This document shows positions 34,549-45,400 of a DNA stretch of 64,000 nucleotides, piece by piece. A model generated the notes under the pieces. That model had not been told where the DNA came from. It ran no database searches and saw only the letters and a program-made list of their open reading frames with translations. The DNA is from Closterium sp. NIES-65 (lineage: Eukaryota > Streptophyta > Zygnematophyceae > Desmidiales > Closteriaceae): the NCBI GenBank assembly GCA_948144175.1, contig CANXME010000532.1:2173001-2237000 (forward strand), in the 5' to 3' direction. The stretch's first letter is position 1. Every line of letters begins with the position of its first letter. Both the position numbers and the translations under genes were made by a program.

Positions 34549-35521
34549 TTACCTCCGGGGTCCTCGACGTGCGTACGCCTCCGCCTCTCGCGGCGCCGCC
34601 CATACTCGTGTGTACGTTCATCCGGGCATCCTATGGGACATGTGCGCAACGCAGCGCAGTGTGAGGTAAATAACGTGCAACAGGGCTCCCACAAGTGGCA
34701 GCACGCAGTCAAGCAATTCATGTTGTTTGGTACTCACCTGTCTGTGACCAGACGTGCCTCGTAGGAGTAGCGGCGCTAGACACGCAAGTACCCGGGGCCC
34801 TGTACGCCGAGCTAGACCTGGACGGGTTTGGAGGGTCTGACTCTCCCGTCTCAACGGGCACATTATTCGCGTCGCCCCTGTTGCCAGGGAAGAAGTCGAA
34901 GAGATCATTCACGCGGGTAGAACCTTCGCGTGAATTGGCCGGTGGATCTTCGCGCTCCGCACTCGCGGCTATTTCCTCAATCTGCATCCTCTCCCAGCTA
35001 CTAGGTACCGAGTGTGCAGCATCTACATTCCCCCCTGCTGATATCGTGGGCTGTTCGTGGTTCACAGGTCCCGTAATTGACTGCATAGCCCCCGCGACTC
35101 CATCCTCCGTTTCGTCATCAGATGAGTCTACCACCGGCTATCGGCCATTACCGGTGTGTGGCTCGGGTGTAACAATCACAATGACGGTTTTATCTCGACT
35201 GATGTCGGCACCCGCGTTTATATCACCACACGCTGGCGGTCCCTGCATACGAGTGCCATCTCGATCAAAGCTACCACCCTGTAGCTTGTTGATGTGACGC
35301 GCCGCTACCTCTGTGTCGTTGCTGCTAGGGGAGGCCATACCGGGAATAAGGTTAGGGTTTGAACAAATAGCCACACAGTGCTGAATGACTCCTTGTATCT
35401 GCCTCCCAAACACCGAAGCCACTTCGGAAGCTATTTCCGTCCGCGATATCGCCGCCAAAATCTCGCCGTTTGACGTTGTACACCCGATTGATTTACGGTG
35501 TGTGTTACACGACATGTACAA
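34549..35521 (-). CDS. Possible N-terminal exons of the transposase gene, or a separate acidic protein
   Basis: Two minus-strand stretches have coding character. The stretch at about 35139-34733 encodes an acidic, Ser/Pro/Glu-rich protein starting near DSSDDETEDG, and ends at a clean donor after VWSQT (CAG|GTGAGT). A short Arg-rich exon follows at about 34632-34549, between a CCCATAG acceptor and a GTAAGG donor. Upstream, 35521-35138 is open for 127 codons and contains the ATG-led MASPSSNDTEVAARHINKLQ, but its join to the next piece is unclear. No family is recognised. Disordered acidic N-termini are common in Plavaka-type transposases, and orientation and position fit a gene running on through element 2 to 20983. 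That link is an inference. A separate host gene is equally possible. Confidence 0.35.
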
Positions 35522-36232
35522 AGAAGCTCGATAGTGTGAACGGCCCTTAAAACTTTTAAGGTTTGATGTTTACATGATACATCAAATCTCAAACTGGCTA
35601 CATCTGCAAGTATTTCAACGTTTCCACGGCACAGTCTAATCCCGTTCCGCAACAACCTATGCCCACGCGCCGATAAGTCAAAAGGCCTTGTCTACCGGGT
35701 GGCGTTATACTTTACTAGGCGAACGTAGGCACAATCGATAGTCTTGGATGAGGTGCCCGTCATGGACTCTTCTTGCATGGGCTTAGTAGATACCTTGGAC
35801 CACCAAGGTATCATCCCCAGAGCACGACTGAGATCCCCGATGCACACTCCTTCGTCCATGTCCTTCCACTCCTTGGGCCTGTGCACCTGAAACATGCTTC
35901 ATCTGGGTTTAGCGTAGGACATGCAGGCACCACAACACACACCGTCCTTTGTAAGGGCATCAACGGAGCAACATATACGGCTTACAATGGATGAGGTGCC
36001 ACCTCCCGTGCATATGTCTCTTGAGTGAGGTGCCGAAATCCTGGACCCATCGGACCGATGTCTCTCCTCCTGCACACCAGATAAACATCCCACACCTTTC
36101 AATGGCCATCGGAAACACACCCAGTCGGCACGCCAACGATCCTCACCTCATATCCCATCGCCCTTGCCTCGGCCATTAGAACGACTCTGTAGTCAAATGT
36201 CGGTAACTCCAACCGCTCGACATCCTCGAGGC
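35522..36232 (-). other. Weak minus-strand coding signal, no confident gene
   Basis: Minus-strand frames of 67 and 73 codons lie at 35895-35692 and 36120-35899. They have plausible composition (for example SKTIDCAYVRLVKYN) but no clear splice sites linking them. They could be decayed exons. Confidence 0.25.
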
Positions 36233-36368
36233 TGTCAGAACATATATGTAGCTTATGCTGTTGTGTAGGCTACAGTGGGGTATCCCATAGGGGGTACAAC
36301 CCAATTAGGGTTTTGCTATTTGTACCCAACTCTTTCATAGTGCATTCATTCTCGTTCTATTTTCCACA
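36233..36368 (+). repeat. Solo copia LTR, family I
   Basis: 136 bp, beginning TGTCAGAACATATATG and ending TTTTCCACA, with the core AGTGGGGTATCCCATAGGGG. The target duplication GAGGC is at 36228-36232 and 36369-36373. No internal region is present, as expected after LTR-LTR recombination. Confidence 0.92.
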
Positions 36369-37138
36369 GAGGCTTGTTGCGCTGTGATTTACGAGTCTGT
36401 AATCCGCTATTGACGTCATAAACCGTCGACCTTTGGCACGTGTAATGCTCGACTACGACTCGTCCGGATACGTGGCGTATATGAGCCTCAGGTACATGAA
36501 CGGTGTGGGTGCATCGGGTGTTATTGCAAGAGACGCACGGGCTTCTGAAATCGCGCGCGCCCTGTGCTGTCTAGTACTGCGCCTTCCACTACCCAGGAAT
36601 GGGTCCAGAGACCTCAGAATCGTGGCCGCGCTAAGGGTCTCACCTCGTTGTGACATTATGGCACCCTGCACATGCATTATGGCGTAGGCTATAGTGGGCT
36701 TAGACCGTATGAAATAACCTCGGGTGTTGCGCCGACGAGGCTCCAGCACGTCGCGCGCTTTACAGCGCGTTGCGCTCATCATGCCACTACCAACTAAAAT
36801 CAGTAACATTAGGCGGACGTTAGGGTTTTGTAAGTGTCCGTCCTACAGGAATCAAGGAACGGGCTGCTGGGACGATAGGAAGCGGTGTGGAGTGGTTTGT
36901 GGAGTGTTGGCACGCTTTCATGGTCAACTGGGTGTACCGAGCACAAACTGCAAAATTAGTTCGCGCTTTCTTCAGATTGTGCCATATCGGGGAGGTGAAC
37001 ATCATACTCGCTCTCGGATTGAGCGTGGAAATCCCTATATCCCCAACGTGAACAATCTCATTACGTACACAATGATTGACGATGTGCGTATTATTCGACA
37101 AATACAACGGTTATTGAGATCAATACAACCATCAGTTA
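36369..37138. other. No gene seen
   Basis: About 770 bases with no supported gene. A minus-strand frame at 36809-36453 lacks family resemblance or splice context. A 20-bp match to the copia LTR core near 36685-36705 may be a relic or chance. Confidence 0.4.
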
Positions 37139-38484
37139 CTACATCCCATACTCAATATCCCCATGCACGCTAGACAGGGATGCCGTTGGGGAGTTGAAGC
37201 ATATCTCCTCGCTGGCCGTGGAAGACATGGACGAGGAAGGCGCGTATGAATGCCTCCTCACCTTCTTCTCTGGTGTGCGCAGCAGTCGGTCAACGAGGTC
37301 CGGGTTCCCCAAGCGCTTAAGCGTAACGACGACACTCGGAGCTACTCCCATCGCGCTAGCAAGCCTTGTGTACGCATCAGATGCCATACGCATGAACCGG
37401 CGGCGAGTCCTGACGTCCCATGAGACGCGGCCGACACTGCTTGAATCATCAATCCGACGGATGACCGGCTCAGGAACACGTTCGGCCGTATCCTCGTCCA
37501 TGGTGTCATCCCAAGTTATGTAGTCCAATGCTTCCATCACGCAGTCGGGGATGTCCAACTGGTCCAGCCTCCTCTGCAGGCCCGTGAGGCTAGCGACGAG
37601 CTGCTCCACAACCTCGACATGCAGGTCGCGGTTGATCCCGTGAAGCCGAGGCAGCCACTCGTCCGGGACGCACCCAGTGCGCCAAAACGCGAGCTGAATG
37701 TGAGATGTCGCCACCCCCCACAGTGCCTGGTATGTCCACTGCAACGTGTTCGCGGCCGATGGAGAGTTGCTGGTCCACACCCAAGCTGGAGGCACGCGCC
37801 TCATGAAGCGAGTCTGGTGGTCCACCCACATTGTGCGGAATTCGGACCTGAAGAACGTGACAATGCCCTGCACGACGGGGTTCCCCACGTCTGTTACAGT
37901 ATCATGAAGCTGCACAATGCGAGTATGGGTTAGGTGGTGCACCATGAAGGGCCCACTCGGCTCTCGCTTGCCCTCTCCCCAAGTGAGCTTGTGCCTACGC
38001 GAGGACACAAGGAAGACGATGTCACGGTCCTCTACAAATTTCGCAGCGTTGAGGCCTAGCATGAACTACGTGAAAAGCTGCACGTAACAACATAGAGTAT
38101 CACAGAGACATATATTGAGCACCAACGTCTTGAGTCGATATATAGGAGACATTTTTGCGTGTCATCTCTAGTACATTTCGCCATTACCTGGGGGGTTATG
38201 CGGCCAGACCGAGTACGGCGGATATATGCCCACTCGTCGCCACTGACATCGTGGCCCAGCCTCAGTGGCTCCCGATTGGGGCTCACTACAATGGGTCTGA
38301 AGCAATGCGCGCCGTCTGCGGAATAGAGAAGGCCGATAGACAGCCTCTTCATATCATTCCCATTGCGCCCGACGAACGGATGCAGGTATGGCTGCAGAGC
38401 AGGTAGGAGAGAAACCTCTACAAATATGTAGACGTCGCTGGGAGGTGCGCCAAGGCGCGACAAGAGATCCTTTAGAGCGGCCAT
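37139..38484 (-). CDS. Two-exon orphan protein of about 407 residues, function unknown
   Basis: Exon 1 is 38484-38188 (99 codons) and exon 2 is 38065-37139 (308 codons plus stop). They are joined in phase 0 by a 122-bp GT-AG intron (donor CAG|GTAATG, acceptor TTCACGTAG). An in-frame start 27 bases upstream (38511) is possible. I recognise no domain. Exon 1 holds a hydrophobic segment with VYIFVEVSLLPALQPYL. Exon 2 is Trp/His-rich in its first half (about residues 120-210), then has an acidic stretch (DDTMDEDTAE) and a Ser-rich tail. There is no signal peptide or clear membrane helix. It is divergent from the Ulp1-AP2 gene, with start codons 924 bp apart, so the two may share a control region. 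It could be an accessory gene of the DNA transposon proposed here, or a host gene. Confidence 0.6.
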
Positions 38485-39407
38485 GGAAGTAAAGTGGCGT
38501 CTGCTACACATGGCGGCATATGATATAGCCGGTAGGTTTGGCGGGTATAGCGTCCAATGTAGCTGCTAATTGACAATGAGTGGGTCTAGCTTCTTAAAAG
38601 CATCGGCGCCAGCTGGCCACTCCCTCTTTGCCCTGACAGGCGTGGATTGGCCACAGAAGCTACTGATTGCGCAATGACGTGGGTACACCTCATAGGCTAC
38701 CACGGTTGTGCACGCTTGAAACCACATGTTTGTGCCCTAAAAGCTAATCTGTTAGTGACCTTTCCGTACCCTGTATAGTATATGCCCGGGTCAGTTGAGG
38801 TTCCGAGATATTGTGCGCATGAATGCGTACGTCGGTACACTGTTACATTGGCTGGTATAGTTCTACTATTTAGGAACTTTCACGCCGCATCGCCCTAAAC
38901 ATCAATCTACATCATTTATTTTGGATGCTCCACTCATCGTCGGTACGTTCAGTGTTCGACAATAATTCAATGGTGTAACTGAAACGAAGTCGAAATAAAT
39001 CCATCCGCGTCAAGGTGAGTGGCCGAAATGTTACATCGCTGTTAATCGCATTCGGTTATGTTCATAACGGGACATATGTCGTCCCGATAAGGGCAGCACA
39101 ATTGAGTGTATAAAGGTTCCGCATAGTCTCGGCTGTGCATGCTGACAAGGGTACAGTAATCTCAGCTCATTTGCATTGTGACAAGTGTCAAATATGGCAG
39201 GAACCCACTTCCAATCACGAACCGCCATGGTGGTATCCACATTCTAGAATCGCGCTCTGACCCTGGGTCTCCGTCGTCTGAGCAAATCCAATATTTGTAC
39301 CCAAAGGTGCCTGGTGGAGTGTATTAACGCTTCAGTCGCACTACAGCCCAACAATTAAGTTCTTGCCACACTAGGGTTTCGGCCTCTCTCACGAACTCGT
39401 AGTAGCC
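38485..39407. promoter_or_regulatory. Divergent intergenic region, presumed two-way promoter
   Basis: 923 bases of lower GC content between the start codons of the minus-strand orphan gene and the plus-strand Ulp1-AP2 gene. No repeat or ORF of note. No TATA box or other element can be assigned with confidence; the promoter role is inferred only from the head-to-head arrangement. Confidence 0.35.
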
Positions 39408-42400
39408 ATGGTACCGCGAACCAAATCCCAGGCCTCTAAACGCGGCCTCCATAGTTCACAAGCCATGACATCGCGTAGGCCACCGGCAGCGGTGCGGCGG
39501 GATAACACCACGATCCCGGAATTCCTGAGCAACAAGCGGCTGCGCTCGCGTGAACTCCAGCAGGGGGATACAAATACGGAGGCCGCAGTGGCCGCGTCGG
39601 TTTCCGCATGGGGCTCGCGGCTACCATGCGTCAAAGATGAGCCCGCGCCGAATGACGCGCTGACTGCTCTACTGAACGCACCATCTTCAATGACTTTTAA
39701 GACGGTGTCTCTGTATAACCACATGGGTGTGGGCTCTCAAGTGAATGCGCACGACGCCTTGACGCTTGCCGACAAGAAATATCTGGAGGACGCGGTCGTC
39801 GATTTCCATAACATGTACGTTTTTGGATGGCGATACTGAGAAAGGTTGAACGAGAATAGTGATGACTAAGTGAAAGTTGGGTACAAATGCAAACCCTAGA
39901 AAGCTGTACCCCATATGTGCTACCCCACTATAGCCTACAATAGCTATGTCATCTATATCTGACACACCCCCATAGGCAAAGTGGGGGAGAACAAGGGGTC
40001 ACAAGACCAGTCAAGCAAAGCAAAGCAAAGCAAGCTCAGGGTGGATCACAAAGTCACCACACAGTCCGAGCACAAGGTCAAGGCCACAAGGCCAGTTCAC
40101 ATGCAGGAGTGCACATATATATATAACACTAAACAAGCAAGAGCAGGTATATATATATATGCAAGAGTACAATTAAGATCAAGAGGTGAGCAAGTGAGGT
40201 AAGACAGGTACAAGTCCCAGCTGAGTGCAGAAGCGCTGATGATCACAAGGCGGAAGTGCCTTGGTGAAAACATCAGCAGTGTTGGCCTCAGAGGCCACGT
40301 ACGCAAGTCGCAACTGACCACGCTGCTGCAGCTCACGAGCAAGAAAGTAGCGGAGAGCAATGTGCTTCGTTCTGTGCTCCAGGCGCTGCTCTCGACACAA
40401 GGCCAGCATGGCCTTGTTGTCTACGTACAGCACTAGAGGAGAACGAGGCCGCTCTCCAAGGTCAGTCAGCAGGTAGGTGAGCCAGCGAAGCTCCTGAGCA
40501 GCCATGGCCCCGGCGTAGATCTCAGCCTCACAACTGGAGCCGAGAACAGAAGACGAGCGAGTAGCCCGCCACGAAACACAGCCCGAACCAAGACTGAAGG
40601 TGTAACCCTGTGACGACCGCTGAGTAGCCTGGTCGTCAGCCCAAGAAGCGTCCGCGTGCCCAGTGAGGACCACTGGACTCCGCCCTCCAAGCACTAGCCC
40701 CATGCCCGACGTACTGCACAAGTAGCGCAACACCCTCTTCGCTGCAGCCATGTGCTCTGGTCGGTGTCTCCCAGGAGCAACATAGCGTGCAAGAATGCTA
40801 AGAGGGTATGTAAGGTCAGGTCGTGTGCAGGTCATCAGGTACATGAGGCAGCCAACAAGCTCTGGGTACGGGCCACTCGACTCTATGGACTCATCCGAAG
40901 GCAGAGCTGAGAGCGAGTGGCGAGTAGACAGAGGAGTGGCCTGAGGCGAGGAGTACGTGAAGCCGAAGCGCTGAAGGACCTGCTGCACCATGTGTGACTG
41001 AGTCAAGGTAATGGTGCGTCGTGCTCTGTCCCGAGTGATCTGCAAGCCAAGGTAGCTGCGCAGTTCACCCAGGTCTGTGCACGTGTGTCTCTTCTGCAGC
41101 TCGGACTTCACGTAGGCGAGTCCAGCAGTGTCCGCTGTGGCAAAGACCAAGTCCTCAACGTACACGAGGATGTAGAACGGCGGCAGAGAAGTGTCGGTGC
41201 GCAGAAACAACGACGGGTCAGTAGTAGAGGGAGCAAACCCAAGAGCCGCAAGCGTGGTCCTCAGTGTGTCGTGCCACTCACGCGGTGCCTAGCGGAGACC
41301 GTGGACTGGTCGTCGGAGGCTCCACTGGGTGCCAGGAGGGAAAGTCCCAGTGAAGCCAGGTGGACGGCGCAGCCAGATCTCCTCGTGCAGGCTAACCTGC
41401 AAGAAAGCTGTGCTGAAGTCAAGAGAGTGGAGCTCGTAGTCGCGCTGAGCGGCTATGTGCAGCAGCACCCGAAGAGTGGTCATCTTCGGGGTGGGACAGA
41501 AGGTCTGAAAGTAGTCAACTCCCTGCCGCTGACTGAAGCCACGAGCAACGTACCGCGCCTTGAAGACAGGTGGAGAGCCTGGCGTCCGCTTCACCCTGAA
41601 GATCCACATGCCAGTGACGATGTTCGCCCCAGGAGGGGGAACCGCGTCAACGTAGGTGCCTGTGGACTTCCATGAAGCCATCTCTGCATCCATAGCTGCC
41701 TGCCACTGAGACGAGTAGGGACCCTCTACGGCCTCCGCATAAGAGCGCGGAGTCGGGATGTCTAGTGCATCCGGGTCTCCCTCAGGGGCAAGTAGTACGG
41801 ACGCGAGATGAGGTGAAGCAGCAGCCAGACACTGGAACTCCTCCTGCCTGTCCTCAAGGACGTCCGTGCCAAGAGCACACTCACCCCCGACGGACGGAGG
41901 ACAGACAGACGCAGACTCTGCAACAAGACTGGCAGCGTAGTCTAGACGACAGCGAGCAGCAAAGTCGACGAGCTCAACAACAAGCGCAGACGCAGCAGTG
42001 GACTCAAAAGAGGGGTCAGTGAAGACAGTAGCAAGGAGACGCGTGACAGTAGGACTGGCAGTACGGAGAGAGTCTGACTCTGGGTCGGCAAGTGCAGGAA
42101 GAGAGGACTCAGGAGGAGAAGGCAAAGGGGCACGCAGAGGAGCAGTGGACGGACGCAGAGACATCTGGTGGGTGCCAGGGACAGGAGGAGGACGCTGACG
42201 CGAACCGCGACCACTAGCGCGAGCAGCACGAACAGGCGACGCGGGACGAGACGCAGGCTCACGACGCTCAGCAAGACCTCCAGTAGGACCAGTGTAAAGA
42301 GAGGGAGCAGGAAGTGGGGAGGCGGGCTCTAACTATGACTGTAACGGGACAGGCGGTGGACACTCTACAGGAGGAGAAAGACCAAGAACCTGCTGCAAGA

Positions 42401-45400
42401 GCGGAACGAAGTACGGTCGAGGCCGCGCGGCAACTCCACACACAGCAGGGACAGCACCAGCACCCTCAGCGGCAGCACCAGCGCCAACAGCACCTCCAGC
42501 TGCAGGACCTCCAGCAGCACCAGCAGCACCCGCAGCAGGACCACCGCCAGGAAGGACAGCAGCAGTCTCAGCACCAACACCCTCAGTAGCACCAGCGCCA
42601 GGCGGACCCGAAGGCCCAGGAGCCCCGGGACCGGCAGCACAAGTACCCTCAGCGGCCGAAGAAGCTCCAGCTCCAGCAGTACGCCTCCAGCGGCGAGCAA
42701 ACCACTCGCGCAGCTCCTGTGGAGAGAGTGGCTCCCGCCGAGACCAAGCACCCGGAGAGCCTCCAGGCCCCGCACCGCCAGACGCCAGAAGGGGAGGTCC
42801 AGTGGCCGCAGGCTCCGCAACTCCAGGCTCAGCAGCACCCCCTGGCTCAGCAGCTCCTGACGTAGCACCCCCAGGCTCAGCACCCCCAGTCGCAGCACCC
42901 CCAGGCTCAGCACCCCCAGACTCAGCACTCCCAGGCTCAGCACCCCCAAGCTCAGCACCCCCAGGCTCAGCGCCCACGCGCGCAGCACCCCCAGAGTCAG
43001 CACCCCCAGGCTCAGCACCCGCAGAAGTACCAGAGTCACCAGCAACCTCGACCGGCTCGACTGCGTCTACCTGGGACACACCTGAAGGGGCAAGACCCTG
43101 AGGGGGAAGGGGGTCTACCTGGGGGGGACCTGGCACAAGGAAGTGCGGTGGCGGGGGGAGGGAAGGAGTGCGGTAGGGGAAGAGGCGGTAGAAGGGGACT
43201 GACTCGTCGAACGTGACGTCCTGGGAGGACAGAACACGACGAGAGGAGGGGTGGTAGAACTGCCACCCTGGGGCGTCAGGGGGGAAGCCTAGGAAGACAC
43301 AGGGAGCAGCACGAGGGGACAGCTTGTCCGCAGACAAGTCGCGGACAAACGCCCGAGATCCCCAGACACGGAACGCAGACGCATCGCCGACCTTCCCCGT
43401 CCACAGCAGAGCTGGGGAGGTCTCCGGCCGGGAGACCCTGGGGTGAAGGTTGATCTGATGCGCCGCGTACCGAACCGCAAACGGCCACAGAAAATGGGGG
43501 GCAGCCGCATGCATCATGGACGTACGAGCGACGTCCATGACCATGCCAATGCGGCGCTCAGCAATCCCATTTTGCTGTGGAGAGTCCGGAAGCGTAAAGG
43601 TCTGGCGGATGCCTCGTGCACGACAGTAGGCTCGCAGAAGGCCAGAGGAGAACTCTCCACCTCGGTCAGAGTGCAGACGCAGGACAGGAAAGTCCGAGCC
43701 GAAGCTCCTCCTGAGCTGGAGACGAGCTGCGCGGATCCAATCGATCAACACCTCAGTGACATCACCCTTGCTGCGCAAGGGGAAGACTGTGGTGTAACGC
43801 GAGTAGTCGTCAACCACCAGCAGGAAGTAGCGCTCGTGACCCTGTCCACGGACGCGGGCCGGGCCCCACACGTCCATGTGAAGCGTCTGCAGAGGAGCCT
43901 CTGTCGGGGGAAACTGGGAGGAGTGAGGGGCAGCCCGGAGCCGCCCCTCGACACAGGGGACACAGGAAGGTCTTGGCCCCGAAGGAAGGGGAGGGAGAGA
44001 CCGGGGGAGACCAGAGACAAAGACACGGGAAGCCATGCCCCGAAGACGAGGCAAGGAGGGGTGGCCAAGACGGTGGTGCCACAGGAGAGTCTCGTGAGAC
44101 AGGAGGCGACACGAGCAGGGGGCAGACTCAGGACCAGACCTGGACGCTGCAGCAAACACCTGACCGGACGCAGCTACCTGGCCAGATGTAGGGATAGGAG
44201 GAGACTCAGTGGTAAGGGTGTAGAGACTCGACCCCGGCCGACGCGAAAACGTGGCCAGGTGTCGGCCTGTGCGGGCGTCCGAGCAGTGGGTCACCCGCTG
44301 ACTCGCAGGAGTAAACTGGTGAACCCCCCCATCCTGCAGGTCAGCACCACTCACCAAGGTTGTCGAGAACGAGGGGAGGTACAGACCAGACAGGGTGCCC
44401 GAGGGGGTAGCCGGACACGGGAGGACAGTGGAGAAGTGAGAGAGGACAGGGCCCCCAGAGGGGTTAGCCAGGGAGACTGCAACCGGCCGACCAAGCGGCG
44501 TGAGTGTGGTGCGGTCTCGAAAGAAGGAGCGAGAAGCCCCTGAGTCAAGTGTGAAGGTGAGGGAGGCCGAAGCCGACGCAGTACCTGAGAGCGCAGCCTT
44601 ACCAGCACCTGAGAGCGCAAACGCACTGGCACCTAGAGCAGCAGCCTCACAAGCACCTAGCGCAGCAGTACCAATGCCTGGGTCGGGCGGGAAACACCGG
44701 TATCAGTCACCCTCATCACTAATAGTCACAGCATACATGGCAGCAAGGATAGCATCAAAGTCAAGATCAAAGATAGCTACGCCAGCCCTAGACAGCTCTC
44801 CCCAGCGGGGAATCTCACTAGCCTCGGGGAACTGCTGACGCCAAGCGTCCGTCAGGCGGCCAAAGCAGCGCTGGGTGGAGTGGGCACCCCCACACTGCTC
44901 ACCCGCGCGGTCGCCGGAACGAAGGACGTAGGTGCACGGACCAAAACCCCCACCACGCTGACGTTGCGCGTACCACTCACGGAGCTGCTGAGGCGGGGGG
45001 ATGTCCCGAGAACGCAGATGCTGCTGCTGTTGCTGGCGCTGACCACCACCAGAGCCGCTCCGCTGCGGGGCACCACCCCGACCAGCTCCACCCCCTCCGT
45101 CACCGCCGCCTCCACCTCCGCCACCACCGCCGCCTCCGCTCCCACCGCTGCCGCCGCCACCGCCTCCGCCTCCGCTGCCGCCACCACCACCACCACCCCC
45201 GCCACCACTCCCACCGCCACCCCCACTCCCTCCGCCGCCTCCACCGCCACCTCCACCGCCCCCGCCAGCTCCACCCGTGCCCTTGCCCCCCTTGCCCTTG
45301 CCAGGTCGGCGTCTCCCGCTAGGGGCAGACGCCGCGCCGACCGACTCAAGACCAAGCAGGTCGGCAGCAGCAGCAGAGGCAACAGAGGGCAGCAGGGGGG

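Noticed and set aside
36685-36705. A match of about 20 bp to the copia LTR core (GTAGGCTATAGTGGGCTTA)
   Set aside because: Too short and without ends or target duplication; could be chance or an unreadable relic.
36453-36809. Minus-strand ORF of 118 codons
   Set aside because: No homology, poor start context, no splice sites, no link to neighbouring exons.
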